64,000 nt of DNA from Tardiphaga robiniae (GTDB lineage Bacteria > Pseudomonadota > Alphaproteobacteria > Rhizobiales > Xanthobacteraceae), in the NCBI RefSeq assembly GCF_001618955.1, contig NZ_LVYV01000023.1:124001-188000 (forward strand). The letters are read 5' to 3'. Below are positions 18,860 through 27,758 of the stretch, piece after piece (position 1 is the stretch's first letter; the number at the start of each line of letters is the position of its first letter). The notes below the pieces were generated by a model. The model saw only the letters and a list, made by a program, of their open reading frames with translations, made no database searches and was not told the DNA's origin. The position numbers and the translations under genes are program-made.

Positions 18860-20004
18860 CCGCATCCTCGTTGCGTGGCAAGAGCACCATCGTCGGTATC
18901 GGCACCTACGGCCTCGGCCGTGCGCCCGGTCTATCCTCGATGGATCTCATGGCGGGCGCCACTGCACGCGCGGTCGCCGATGCGGGTCTGCAGTTGAAAG
19001 ACATCGACGGTATTTGCGGTGGCACGCTGTATCACATGTTCCCGACGCTCTCGATGGGTGAGTATCTCGGCATCCGCCCGAAATGGGCCTGCTCCGACAT
19101 GACCGGCGGCTCGTCCTTCCTGTCGCATCTCCTGCAGGCGACCATGGCCATCGAGGCAGGGCTCTGCACCACGGTGCTGATCGCCTATGGCTCCAACCTC
19201 AAACAGGCCGGCACCTTCGGCATCCACGAACTGCCGACCTTCGAGAAAGTCTACGGCCTGATGTCGCCGCTGCCCGGCTACGCGATGTGCGCCGCGCGGC
19301 ACATGTATGAATATGGCACCACGCGCGCGCAGATGGCGGAAGTTGCCGTGGCCGCGCGGCAATGGGCGCAGCTGCATCCCGATGCGACGATGAAGGCACC
19401 GCTGACCATCGACGACGTGCTCGCATCGCCACTGGTGGCCGATCCGCTCTCGCGGCTGGATTGCTGCCTGATGAGTGATGGTGGTGCGGCGGTCATCGTC
19501 ACCAGTCCCGATCGTGCGAAAGCGCTGAAGCACAAGCCGGTCTATTTCCTCGGCGGCGCCGGCGCGAGCTGGAGCCGCGAGGTCTCGCAGATCCCGGATT
19601 TCTGTACGACGCCGACGGCTGAATGCGCGCCGCGCGCGTTCGAGATGGCGGGCATCACCACGACTGATGTAGATGTGTTGCAGCTCTACGACGCCTTCAC
19701 CATCAATGTCATCATGTTCCTGGAAGATATGAGATTCTGCAAGAAAGGCGAGGGCGGCGCGTTTGTCTCCGGTGGTCGGATCGCGCCGGGTGGTGCTCTG
19801 CCGGTCAATACCAATGGCGGTGGATTGTCGTTTGCGCATCCAGGCATGTATGGGCTGTTCACGCTGATCGAAGCGACGGAGCAATTACGCGGCAATGCCG
19901 GCGCACGGCAGATCGCGGATGCCGAGATCGCGATCGCTCATGGCAATGGTTGCACCTTCTCGCATGAATTCACGGCCGTGCTTGGCGGCGCCAACACGCT
20001 GTAA
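18856..20004 (+). CDS. thiolase-fold (SCP-x/lipid-transfer type) acyl-CoA enzyme
   Basis: Thiolase-fold protein of 382 residues. It has DCCLMSDGGAAVIVTS, QLYDAFTINVIMFLEDM, NGGGLSFAHPGMYG (carrying the conserved GGxxSxxHPG histidine) and a C-terminal AIAHGNGCTFSHEF. The usual nucleophilic cysteine region is replaced by GGSSFLSHL, as in the non-classical SCP-x group. Members paired with OB-fold proteins can be thiolases or retro-aldolases acting on CoA thioesters; which applies here is not clear. It ends the operon. The start ATG at 18856 overlaps the OB-fold stop. Confidence 0.88.
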   Translation: MTASSLRGKSTIVGIGTYGLGRAPGLSSMDLMAGATARAVADAGLQLKDIDGICGGTLYHMFPTLSMGEYLGIRPKWACSDMTGGSSFLSHLLQATMAIEAGLCTTVLIAYGSNLKQAGTFGIHELPTFEKVYGLMSPLPGYAMCAARHMYEYGTTRAQMAEVAVAARQWAQLHPDATMKAPLTIDDVLASPLVADPLSRLDCCLMSDGGAAVIVTSPDRAKALKHKPVYFLGGAGASWSREVSQIPDFCTTPTAECAPRAFEMAGITTTDVDVLQLYDAFTINVIMFLEDMRFCKKGEGGAFVSGGRIAPGGALPVNTNGGGLSFAHPGMYGLFTLIEATEQLRGNAGARQIADAEIAIAHGNGCTFSHEFTAVLGGANTL

Positions 20005-20348
20005 TGACAGATCTGTTGATGTCCATATTGTCCTAGGGATAACCGCTTGCGTTGGATTTCCGCTCACAAAGCGAGCGGGCAGGTTTGTCGTGAGCAAAAA
20101 TATGTTCGCTGACGAGACAGTACCAATGGTACGAGGCGGATTTCGTCTAAAATTCATAGACGAGTAGTAACATCCGAGCATGCGGATACAGTATTCTGTA
20201 TTTCGTTACCTTTGAAAAGTTCCACCAGATATCCGGTGGGGTTTGTCCATCAACCATGATTGCGCATCGTTGCTTACGGTTCAATTCCGAAGTCTGGAAT
20301 GAAATTTGCAGCCGATTCGATGGTTGAGTTGAGTATCAGGAGGTAAAG
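20005..20348. other. intergenic region with two palindromes
   Basis: 344 bp between the thiolase-like gene and a small SANT-like gene. It contains the 16-bp palindrome at 20186-20201 and a near-perfect palindrome at 20222-20239 (CCACC...GGTGG around GATATC). A weak hairpin at 20060-20078 (CCGCTC/GAGCGG) could help end the upstream operon but has no T-run. No credible gene is seen. Confidence 0.45.
20186..20201. promoter_or_regulatory. candidate operator palindrome
   Basis: ATACAG-TATT-CTGTAT is a perfect inverted repeat in AT-rich surroundings, 148 bp upstream of the small gene at 20349. It is a possible binding site for a dimeric regulator; the protein is unknown. Confidence 0.3.
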
Positions 20349-20558
20349 ATGGCGATGTTACACCGGCCTTGGACTGCCGACGAAATTGCAATGCTCCACC
20401 ACTTGGCGGGAACCCTACCGCCGGAAGAAATAGCGAAGGAAATTGGGCGTACCCGAGCTGCCACCACAATCAAAGCCCACGAGCTACACCTGTCCCTAAG
20501 ACGACCAAGCGCTGAGCGCCCAGGCAAGAGTTGGACGAAGAGCTCGGTTCTCGGCTAA
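20349..20558 (+). CDS. small SANT/Myb-like DNA-binding protein
   Basis: Protein of 69 residues with one SANT/Myb-like (GcrA-like) helix-turn-helix: RPWTADEIAMLHHLAG, then PEEIAKEIGRTRAATTIKAH. A strong AGGAGG at 20338-20343, five bases before the ATG, supports real translation. Proteins of this size and layout are frequent in Bradyrhizobium relatives, but their targets are unknown. A similar gene is on the other strand at 20862-21062. Confidence 0.75.
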   Translation: MAMLHRPWTADEIAMLHHLAGTLPPEEIAKEIGRTRAATTIKAHELHLSLRRPSAERPGKSWTKSSVLG

Positions 20559-20861
20559 GTCGTTAAACGCAGACCGCCATAAAGCTGGCATCGTGACATT
20601 GATCGACCGTTGGGCAATGCGTGACGCCCTCGGGTGAGTTATCGGTGCCACTTTGAGGATGGCCATAAAGGCGCAGCAGCCGGTCCTGAAGCGGCGCGAT
20701 GAGGCGTGTAACTTGTCGTCTCAGCCAATCGTCGCGTCACTATGCTGTCGCACATCGATCGACTTATCGTCGCCGTCTACCTTGGAACGTTAATACGCAT
20801 TCGTGCCGCAATACATTGACGGCCGCGCGAGTTTCCGATTTTGATCTAGAGCAGGCTCGTT
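20559..20861. other. gene-free stretch
   Basis: About 300 bp between two small SANT-like genes. I see no ribosome site leading a plausible protein, no repeat and no terminator. Confidence 0.4.
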
Positions 20862-21062
20862 TTATCCAAATCGCGAGATCCCGGGGCGCGCACGTCCGGC
20901 CCTGCCCAGCGGAACGCCTAAAGAACTGGCTCGTCGTTTGACGGCGGCCAGGGTGCGGTCCAGGTCTTGCGCGATCTCGAGATTGGATCGGCCCGCTATA
21001 GCCAGTTTCCTCAATCTCTGATCTTCCTCAACCGACCAAGCATTGTTCGATGGAACTGTCAC
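20862..21062 (-). CDS. small SANT/Myb-like DNA-binding protein
   Basis: Protein of 66 residues with the same SANT/Myb-like pattern as the gene at 20349: NAWSVEEDQRLRKLAIAG, then NLEIAQDLDRTLAAVKRRA, ending in a basic tail. The start is GTG 21062 with AAGGGG upstream. The two genes are on opposite strands and only about 30% alike by eye, so this is not a simple recent duplication. No function is known. Confidence 0.65.
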   Translation of the reverse strand: MTVPSNNAWSVEEDQRLRKLAIAGRSNLEIAQDLDRTLAAVKRRASSLGVPLGRAGRARPGISRFG

Positions 21063-21138
21063 GTTGACCCCTTGCTCGCGAAAGGCATTTACAATGAGTG
21101 GAAGCCCGTTGGAGAACTCGGATCGCTGATCATTGGAC

Positions 21139-21450
21139 TCATGCAGAGGGTTCGACGGATATCATGACGATCCCATCAACATTGATAAGGAATACCATAG
21201 TCGGCTCATTAGACTCGGGAGCACGAAGATGTGCGTGCTCAAAGGCAGCGATCTCGCGTGGAGAGGCAGGGCGATATGCGAGACGGGAATGGGGGTAACA
21301 AATAGGCTCGCCATTGGTAGCCATCGACTCGAGATCTGTTCTAAGCAGATCATCGACGCAAATAGCACCGGCGACATCCGCATCGGGCGCGTCGAATACA
21401 AGCGTCGGTCTGCCGTCAATCTCAAGAACAAATACTTGAGCCGCTGTCAT
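21139..21450 (-). CDS. conserved hypothetical protein (Rhizobiales)
   Basis: Protein of 103 residues starting at ATG 21450 with GAGGCA about ten bases upstream. It opens with a strand-rich segment (FVLEIDGRPTLVFDAPDADV) and has ICYPHSRLAYRPASPREIA in the middle. It resembles short uncharacterised proteins seen in several copies in Bradyrhizobium genomes. No domain or function can be given. No membrane segment is present. Confidence 0.6.
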   Translation of the reverse strand: MTAAQVFVLEIDGRPTLVFDAPDADVAGAICVDDLLRTDLESMATNGEPICYPHSRLAYRPASPREIAAFEHAHLRAPESNEPTMVFLINVDGIVMISVEPSA

Positions 21451-21597
21451 TCGAAGACGTGCCTCGTAACAAGAACTAGAAACTAAAAATCCAACAATGG
21501 AAAAATAGAATGAACCGCGTTGTTCTCTCTGGGCCGTGCCGCGGATTGATAAGTCAGTCGTTTTCGGTCAATCCAGGAATAGTCCGTGAAGGATAAG

Positions 21598-22704
21598 TCA
21601 GAATTCAACGCTCCGGTAAAGCTCCATCACTCGCTCTCGTCGATATGTTGATTTGATCCAGTCGGCGGCGCAGTTCCCCAAATCATGTCGATGGTTCTCG
21701 CAATCGAGGTGTCTCTCAATAATATCTGCCACATATTGTGGATCCATCGATGATAGGTGAGCAGCCGTTATTCCGTCGCAAGAGTAATCGCGTATTCCAC
21801 CTACGGCATTTGCGATAACGGGCAAGCCTACCATCATAGCTTCGGCGACGACGATGCAGAATCCTTCCTCGTCACTCATATGGATAAAGAGATCATGATC
21901 CGCGGCATCGGCGTACCACTTATGTTTGAATCCAGCGAATTCGACCTGTTGGCCAATGCCGAGCTCGTTCGCCAATTGTTGAAACGCAGCTTTCATGGGT
22001 CCTTCGCCGTAAATGGTCAGAACGAGCGGGCGACCACGGTCGGCCAGAATTCGAATTGCCTTGAGCAGGAGATCGACGCGCTTTCGACTGACCAGGCGAC
22101 CGGCGGTTACGATCCGCGCTGGGCCAGAGAGTTCGTAACAGCTCTTCAACGGGGCTTCATCGCTGGCAAGGAACAGCGGGACGACTTTCTCCTCACGTTG
22201 CCGCGGCTTGAAGTAAACGCGCGTTGCATTCAATGTCGTGGTGCAATCTGCCCAAACGCTGTCGACTCGACCGGAAGTCAGTCGTAGAAGCTTACTATAT
22301 AGCGCGACGGCCGGTCCGCGCTCCAGTTCGGCAATGTGCTCGAAGGCGATGCACTTGACCTTGGGAAATGCATATAGGACGAGCCTGCCGATAATGTTCG
22401 CCTGTTTAAGCGACAAAATAACTGAATCTGGACGGAAGGTGGCGATGGTCCGGAACAGCAGATACATTCCAATAACGCAGCCGCGGATCGTCAGCTTTGG
22501 CGAAGCGCTGGCTTCGATAATGCGGTCTTCGCCCGCTAAAGCCCCGACTTCACGCCTGAGCTCGGCGGAACCTCTGTGCAGAATGATGACCCGGAAGTCG
22601 TAACCCTCGAAAAGGCCGTTCTCCAGCAGGCTGCGCAGCCCGATCTCGGCACCACCTCGCGTGAGGCCATTGATGAAGTAGATAACGCGGCGTTGCCCGG
22701 TCAT
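21598..22704 (-). CDS. GT4-family glycosyltransferase
   Basis: GT-B fold glycosyltransferase of 368 residues that adds a sugar to the lipid-linked polysaccharide unit at the inner face of the membrane. The N-terminal acceptor domain has FINGLTRGGAEIGLRSLLE. The C-terminal donor domain has GRLVSRKRVDLLLKAIRIL and the E-x7-E type stretch EEGFCIVVAEAMMVGLPV. The start ATG overlaps the GT2 gene's stop by 4 bp, so the two are coupled. Sugar specificity cannot be read from the sequence. Confidence 0.9.
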   Translation of the reverse strand: MTGQRRVIYFINGLTRGGAEIGLRSLLENGLFEGYDFRVIILHRGSAELRREVGALAGEDRIIEASASPKLTIRGCVIGMYLLFRTIATFRPDSVILSLKQANIIGRLVLYAFPKVKCIAFEHIAELERGPAVALYSKLLRLTSGRVDSVWADCTTTLNATRVYFKPRQREEKVVPLFLASDEAPLKSCYELSGPARIVTAGRLVSRKRVDLLLKAIRILADRGRPLVLTIYGEGPMKAAFQQLANELGIGQQVEFAGFKHKWYADAADHDLFIHMSDEEGFCIVVAEAMMVGLPVIANAVGGIRDYSCDGITAAHLSSMDPQYVADIIERHLDCENHRHDLGNCAADWIKSTYRRERVMELYRSVEF

Positions 22705-23666
22705 GATCGGCTCGCGCGTGACAGCGTCAACTTTACGGCTCTCATGGCCGATTCACCGCCTAGATAGTGTAATGCGAGAGTCAGCCAGGCTCGCAGATTC
22801 AACGGGTTGAAATAGATCGCCGACGTCAGAAGATTCACGGCGTTCTCGCTGCGGCCGTCCAGCGCCTCCAGATTTCCGAGCTTTCGCGCTCGTTCGGATA
22901 GCCGCCTAGCTGCGTAACGAAGCAGACGTGGATCCTGAGCGGCGATATGAAGCGCCACGTAGGCGTGATGCTTCATCAGCTGGTTGCGTTTGGAGGTCAC
23001 GGCCGATTCGTGAAGTCGCTTGTCGATCAGAGGGATCTTTACCGCTGCAACGCGACCTAGCCTTGTTGCACGGAAGAAAAATTCAGTGTCCTCGAACACT
23101 TCCAGCGTCGCGTCGAAGCCGCCAAGCTTGTCCCATAATGATCGCCGCATCAGCACCGTGGACGGGACGATGGGAGGGTCGTCCATGAAATACGCCAGGC
23201 TCTGATCGGACTGAAGGGTAAGATCAACGAGCGGGGCCACTTCGGGCGGCTTGCGATTGTCCGACCAGAATAATGAGAATGCAGTATAGACGAGCGCGGT
23301 CTCCGGCATGGCCTCAAAGACGGTAAGCTGCCGTTCGAGCTTGTCCGCTCGCCAGAGATCGTCCGCATCCAGGAAGGCGATATAGTCGCTGTCGGTGACG
23401 GCGACGCCGCGATTGCGGTTGAGCGACACGCCGCGTGTGCCCTGAATCTTGTCTGTGGCGACCGGCAAGATCGATATGCGGGGATCGCGCGCGGGGAGCT
23501 CCTGCAGGATCGCCTGGGTCTCCGCATCCGACCCGTCGTCGCAGATAACGATGTGGTCGATCAGGTCAGCGCGACTTTGCGCGAGCACGCTGGCAATGGC
23601 TGCATGCAGAAAAGGCCCCTCGTCAAAGCAGGTAACGATAACGGAAACACTCATACGATTACTCAC
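22701..23666 (-). CDS. GT2-family glycosyltransferase
   Basis: GT-A fold glycosyltransferase of 321 residues: SVIVTCFDEGPFLHAAIAS at the N-terminus, IVICDDGSD, and the metal-binding AFLDADDLW (DxD type). It should transfer a sugar to the growing repeat unit. It lies between the polymerase gene and the GT4 gene in a minus-strand run (27758 to 21598). The start is ATG 23666. The remaining C-terminal region is tetratricopeptide-like helical sequence without clear motifs. Confidence 0.9.
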   Translation of the reverse strand: MSNRMSVSVIVTCFDEGPFLHAAIASVLAQSRADLIDHIVICDDGSDAETQAILQELPARDPRISILPVATDKIQGTRGVSLNRNRGVAVTDSDYIAFLDADDLWRADKLERQLTVFEAMPETALVYTAFSLFWSDNRKPPEVAPLVDLTLQSDQSLAYFMDDPPIVPSTVLMRRSLWDKLGGFDATLEVFEDTEFFFRATRLGRVAAVKIPLIDKRLHESAVTSKRNQLMKHHAYVALHIAAQDPRLLRYAARRLSERARKLGNLEALDGRSENAVNLLTSAIYFNPLNLRAWLTLALHYLGGESAMRAVKLTLSRASRS

Positions 23667-23724
23667 TACTAGGTTCCAACCGGCTTTTCTGCGTCAGGTG
23701 CCGTCCATGCATATCGCCACCAGC

Positions 23725-25059
23725 TCAAGTGGCCCGGTTCTCCATGATATACCGATGCTGTTTTCGGGGCTCGATCGCATGCTGCGCGCGAGCGACCGCG
23801 ACGCATTGCTCCGCGTAAGTTCGCGCGCGCATGACAATATTGGGCAGCAAGTCCGGCATCAGAGTAATCAAAACGATGATCACGAACATCTCGGTGCCGG
23901 ACCCTTCATACCACATGTAGGTCAGCACCGGGATGAACATAATGAACAGAATCCGGATGTAGGCATAGTCGCCGAAGCGACGCCGCATCCAGATCGCATC
24001 GCGAATGCTCAGGATCATCGAACGGCCGAGCGCAGCAAGTACGATGCCAGTACCGAGAATTCCGTTCTCGGCCAGCATGCGCAGAAATTCATTATGCACG
24101 GCTGCCCGCAAATACGGCGGATAGTTTGCGAAATATGTCCGTGCGAAATTGCCGGTTGCATCAGTACCTGCGCCCAGGAACGGGTTCTGGGAGAACATCG
24201 CCCACGCGACTTCGGTGCCAAGCCTGCGAGCGGTATCGCTAATGGAGGAAGGTAAGCCGCCCTCTATCGCGTACCAGATCTCATTCCGGTCCTGCTCGAC
24301 AAATATACTGCCGACACGCTGCGATATCTGTCCGTCGGTCAGAATGTCTGCAAAAGCCATGGCCAGGGCGCCCGCAGCGGCAGCCAGAACGAGAGCGCCC
24401 AGGTTCCGAACATTGAGAAATACCGCGAGTGTGACGGCCAGAAATGGCACCAGCGCCTTTCGCTCGGCCGACATCAGGATCAAGACAAAAAGCAGACCCC
24501 AGATCGAGAGCCAGAAGCGGTTGGTCGGCAGCGCCCCGATCACAAGGCCGATCGCGATGCACATCGGGAGAAACAGAAAGGCCGATTTTGGATCGCCCAG
24601 TTGCTTCCACACAATGATATGGCCATGTGAGACATGCCAAATGACGTTGAATGCAATTGTCGCGGCCAGAAGCCCGAGAAGCAGCTGGTAATGCCAACGT
24701 CGCAGGCCGGACGTGTCGATATTGCAGATGAGAATTCCGAGAGAGATAAGAATCGCGATCTGCAAAAATCGCTTGCTAATGTAAACTAGTTCACCAGTCC
24801 AGAGTGCCGGAACCGTCGAAACCAGATAAAACATGAGGAGAAGGAGCATGCCTGCACTGATTCTGATATGACGCGGATGCGTCGTGCATAGATACAGTGC
24901 AATAAGACCCAAGGTGACAATGTCGATGGGCTTTAGCGTGCCAACCGGAGTTCGTAACTCCAGCCCCATGAAAAGTGCGCCGAGCGAACAGACGATGCCG
25001 GCCGCGACGATGCTTCGCGGTGTAACCTCAAATCGGCTTCTGAAGGAGCTATTGTACAA
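23725..25059 (-). CDS. O-antigen ligase/polymerase (Wzy-type) membrane protein
   Basis: Polytopic inner-membrane protein of 444 residues with about ten to twelve hydrophobic segments. The large periplasmic loop contains the Wzy_C pattern NPFLGAGTDATGNF followed by HNEFLRMLAENGILG, typical of O-antigen ligase / polysaccharide polymerases. It probably polymerises repeat units on the periplasmic side; ligase versus polymerase cannot be told from the sequence. The only fitting start is a TTG at 25059 that overlaps the upstream glycosyltransferase by 11 bp, so translation probably depends on coupling. Confidence 0.85.
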   Translation of the reverse strand: MYNSSFRSRFEVTPRSIVAAGIVCSLGALFMGLELRTPVGTLKPIDIVTLGLIALYLCTTHPRHIRISAGMLLLLMFYLVSTVPALWTGELVYISKRFLQIAILISLGILICNIDTSGLRRWHYQLLLGLLAATIAFNVIWHVSHGHIIVWKQLGDPKSAFLFLPMCIAIGLVIGALPTNRFWLSIWGLLFVLILMSAERKALVPFLAVTLAVFLNVRNLGALVLAAAAGALAMAFADILTDGQISQRVGSIFVEQDRNEIWYAIEGGLPSSISDTARRLGTEVAWAMFSQNPFLGAGTDATGNFARTYFANYPPYLRAAVHNEFLRMLAENGILGTGIVLAALGRSMILSIRDAIWMRRRFGDYAYIRILFIMFIPVLTYMWYEGSGTEMFVIIVLITLMPDLLPNIVMRARTYAEQCVAVARAQHAIEPRKQHRYIMENRAT

Positions 25060-26215
25060 TGGCTCGCGCTCGCATGATGGCAGTTTGGTAGATCGTCTCT
25101 AGAGACACGCCCATACTGGCAGTCGACCACTTTTCCAGATCAATGGATTTTGCATTTGAACTCATACTGGCAAGAAGAAACGGGTCGTCGAGCAGGCTGC
25201 GGACGGAGGTCAGCATTGAATCAAAGTCTCCCTGCTTGCAGATCACGCCGTTATACTCCGACTTCACAATCACCTCGATGCCCGGCAGGTCGAAAGTAAC
25301 GGCAGGTTTTCCGCTGGCACAGTATTGAACGACGGCCCGCGGCAGGCCCTCTCTGCCGGAGCAATAGATGCACAGATCTGCCGTCTCCAGAAACGCGGGC
25401 GCGTCCGAGACATAACCGCACACATCAATGATCTCCTGTAGCCCGAGATTAGACACATGCTCCTTCAATGAGTCTTCGAGCGCGCCTGTACCAGCCAGCA
25501 CGAATGTCGTGTCGCCAAACTGTGCCCTTCGCTCGCTGATGCCGTCGATCAGCTCGCGATGAGCCTTCCGCCGTTCGTAATTGGCGAGATAGACAACTCG
25601 TCGGCGCGGACGGCTCGTCGGAGTGTCGATACGCACGTGCTCCAGCTGCCGGCTCCGGAAGGCATCAATGTCCATGCCGCTGGGCACGATATAGTGCAAA
25701 TCGGGGGTGCCGACGCCATGCGCGAGCGCTAGCTCCATCATGCCGGGGCTCACATCGACGAAAGCGTGGGTGCATGATGCGGTGACCCGCTCTAGAGCAA
25801 CATAGACCTGACGCTGCAACCAGCCGACATTGATGAAAGCGAGGATATGAATTCCGTGAACGACGGCGAGACTCGGGATGTTCATTGCCGCCATGCGCCC
25901 GATGACGCCGGCCTTGCTGGTGTGCGTATGTACGACGTCCGGCCGGAGCCACCACAGCAGGCGCCGGATCGTACGCATGGCGCGCAGATCGCGCATCGGG
26001 CTGATGCTTCTGGTCAAGGACTTGACCTGAATGGCTTTCACCGCCGGATGCAACCGAGCAATCATCTTCGGATCGAAGTCGTGTCCATAGATGATTGTGA
26101 CGGGATGCCCCAGTTGAGCAAAATGGTTGCAGCTGAGGACTGTATTTTCATCAGCTCCTCCTGCAACGAGGCGAGTGATGATGTGAAGAATATGATGCGG
26201 ATTCGTATTGTACAT
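25049..26215 (-). CDS. GT4-family glycosyltransferase
   Basis: GT-B glycosyltransferase of 388 residues. The N-terminus HILHIITRLVAGGADENTV is the acceptor-side glycine loop. The donor side has YLANYERRKAHRELIDGI and CSGREGLPRAVVQYCASGKP. The frame is open to 26296, but ATG 26215 has a GGAGA site nine bases upstream and removes a tail unlike the family. It lies between the initiating sugar transferase and the polymerase gene. It probably adds an early sugar of the repeat unit. Confidence 0.9.
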   Translation of the reverse strand: MYNTNPHHILHIITRLVAGGADENTVLSCNHFAQLGHPVTIIYGHDFDPKMIARLHPAVKAIQVKSLTRSISPMRDLRAMRTIRRLLWWLRPDVVHTHTSKAGVIGRMAAMNIPSLAVVHGIHILAFINVGWLQRQVYVALERVTASCTHAFVDVSPGMMELALAHGVGTPDLHYIVPSGMDIDAFRSRQLEHVRIDTPTSRPRRRVVYLANYERRKAHRELIDGISERRAQFGDTTFVLAGTGALEDSLKEHVSNLGLQEIIDVCGYVSDAPAFLETADLCIYCSGREGLPRAVVQYCASGKPAVTFDLPGIEVIVKSEYNGVICKQGDFDSMLTSVRSLLDDPFLLASMSSNAKSIDLEKWSTASMGVSLETIYQTAIMRARAIVQ

Positions 26216-26285
26216 GTCGATTTCTCCGGAAGAGAAACGCAAATTGGCGAACGGTCCGGGGAACGCTAAACGACGTCCCCGTAGA

Positions 26286-27758
26286 TCAGTAAACATCGCG
26301 AATTTTCATAACCGAGTAGATAGTTCGAAAGATAATCTTGATATCGAGAGTCAGACTCCAATTTTCGATGTACCAGAGATCCTGCTCTACGCGCTTGGCC
26401 ATAAGGTCTGTGGTGGCCGTCTCGCCGCGATAGCCGGTGACTTGCGCCCATCCCGTAATGCCCGGCGGCATCCGGTAGCGAAGCGCATAGTTATCGAGCA
26501 GATTGCTATAGGTCTTGTCATGCGCAACGGCATGCGGACGAGGTCCGACGATCGACATTTCGCCGCGAAGAACATTGATCAGCTGAGGTAGCTCGTCGAT
26601 GCTCGTCGATCTGAGCCAGCTACCAATTCGGGTAATGCGTGCATCGCCGCGCGATGCCTGCTGGACAACGTTGCCGTCATCTGCAGTGGTCATCGAGCGG
26701 AACTTGAGGATCCGGAATACACGGCCGTTAAAGCCGGTGCGCCTTTGTGCGAAGAACACGGGTCCCGGGCTATCCAGGCGGATTAATACCGCGATCATCA
26801 GCATCATCGGCCACAGAGCGAGTAGACCAGCCCCGGCGAAAGCAATATCAATCAGGCGCTTTATGGTCTGTTCGAACGTTGAGCACGGTCGGCGCTGCAG
26901 CTCGACAGCAACGCCGGCCCCGATATCGACCAATGGCCGTTGCAGAAGGAAATATAGCTCGCTATGCGGGATGAATTTCACGGAAACCGGGATGCGACGC
27001 AGTTGATGCATCAGGTTTGTAAGCTGCGTCGAATTCATGGCGCCAGCACAAATGACGATCTCGTTGAGTTTTCCGTCGCGGTTAAGATCGAGGAGGTCGT
27101 CGCGGGCGATCGCGCTGTCCCGGCCCAAGGTGCCCGCAAGATCATTGGCGGGATAAGATCGAACAATCTCATACCCATGCTGTGACAGAGAGTGAATGAT
27201 GTCATTGGTTTTCGACAGTGGCGCGTGCGGGTCGGAATCCTGGATTAGGGCGATCCGCTTGCGCTTGAGGCCGCCGTGGCGAAGCGCATTCGTTAGAAGA
27301 CGTCCTGCGGCATATCTTACGATCCCGAGCGCTACGGCACCGGTGACGAAGTAAAGAACGAGAGCGCCTCGCGAGAATTGATCACCGATCTTTAGCAAGA
27401 ACGCCGCCAAAGAGCCGAAGAGAAAGACGCCTACCCAGTTCGTCAGTATCTTGGTCAGTGTGGTTCCGTTTCGCAGCAGTGATGACGGGCGATATATCCC
27501 CCGTGCATGTGCCGAGGCGAGATATAAAGCACCGAGTATGAAGCTCGCGCCGAGCGGAGCGCGTAATTCGCTGAAAACTGGGAGCTGGGCGTGCGAATAG
27601 AAGTATGCGTATGTCAGTACGGAGATACAGCCGGTTAGAATAATGGCGCAGGCGTCGCTTATTGCCAGCGCGTAACCCCACGCTTCATACGATAACGGAA
27701 TTCGATGGCTGGGCTTGAACAGAAGCTGTGGCCCGTGGAACTCTGATACCGATGCCAT
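26286..27758 (-). CDS. undecaprenyl-phosphate sugar phosphotransferase (WcaJ-type)
   Basis: Initiating enzyme of repeat-unit assembly, about 490 residues. It transfers a sugar-1-phosphate (commonly glucose) to undecaprenyl phosphate. About five N-terminal membrane segments and a nucleotide-binding-like middle are followed by the catalytic bacterial sugar transferase domain (last 200 residues): KRLIDIAFAGAGLLALWP, RRTGFNGRVFRILKFRSM, STSIDELPQLINVLRGEMS and GPRPHAV. The frame is open to 27977; ATG 27758 gives the normal length, though its ribosome site (GGTAG) is weak. It is first in the minus-strand run. Confidence 0.92.
   Translation of the reverse strand: MASVSEFHGPQLLFKPSHRIPLSYEAWGYALAISDACAIILTGCISVLTYAYFYSHAQLPVFSELRAPLGASFILGALYLASAHARGIYRPSSLLRNGTTLTKILTNWVGVFLFGSLAAFLLKIGDQFSRGALVLYFVTGAVALGIVRYAAGRLLTNALRHGGLKRKRIALIQDSDPHAPLSKTNDIIHSLSQHGYEIVRSYPANDLAGTLGRDSAIARDDLLDLNRDGKLNEIVICAGAMNSTQLTNLMHQLRRIPVSVKFIPHSELYFLLQRPLVDIGAGVAVELQRRPCSTFEQTIKRLIDIAFAGAGLLALWPMMLMIAVLIRLDSPGPVFFAQRRTGFNGRVFRILKFRSMTTADDGNVVQQASRGDARITRIGSWLRSTSIDELPQLINVLRGEMSIVGPRPHAVAHDKTYSNLLDNYALRYRMPPGITGWAQVTGYRGETATTDLMAKRVEQDLWYIENWSLTLDIKIIFRTIYSVMKIRDVY

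Noticed and set aside
20060-20078. Rho-independent terminator after the thiolase-like gene
   Set aside because: Stem of only 6 bp (CCGCTC/GAGCGG) and no T-run after it.
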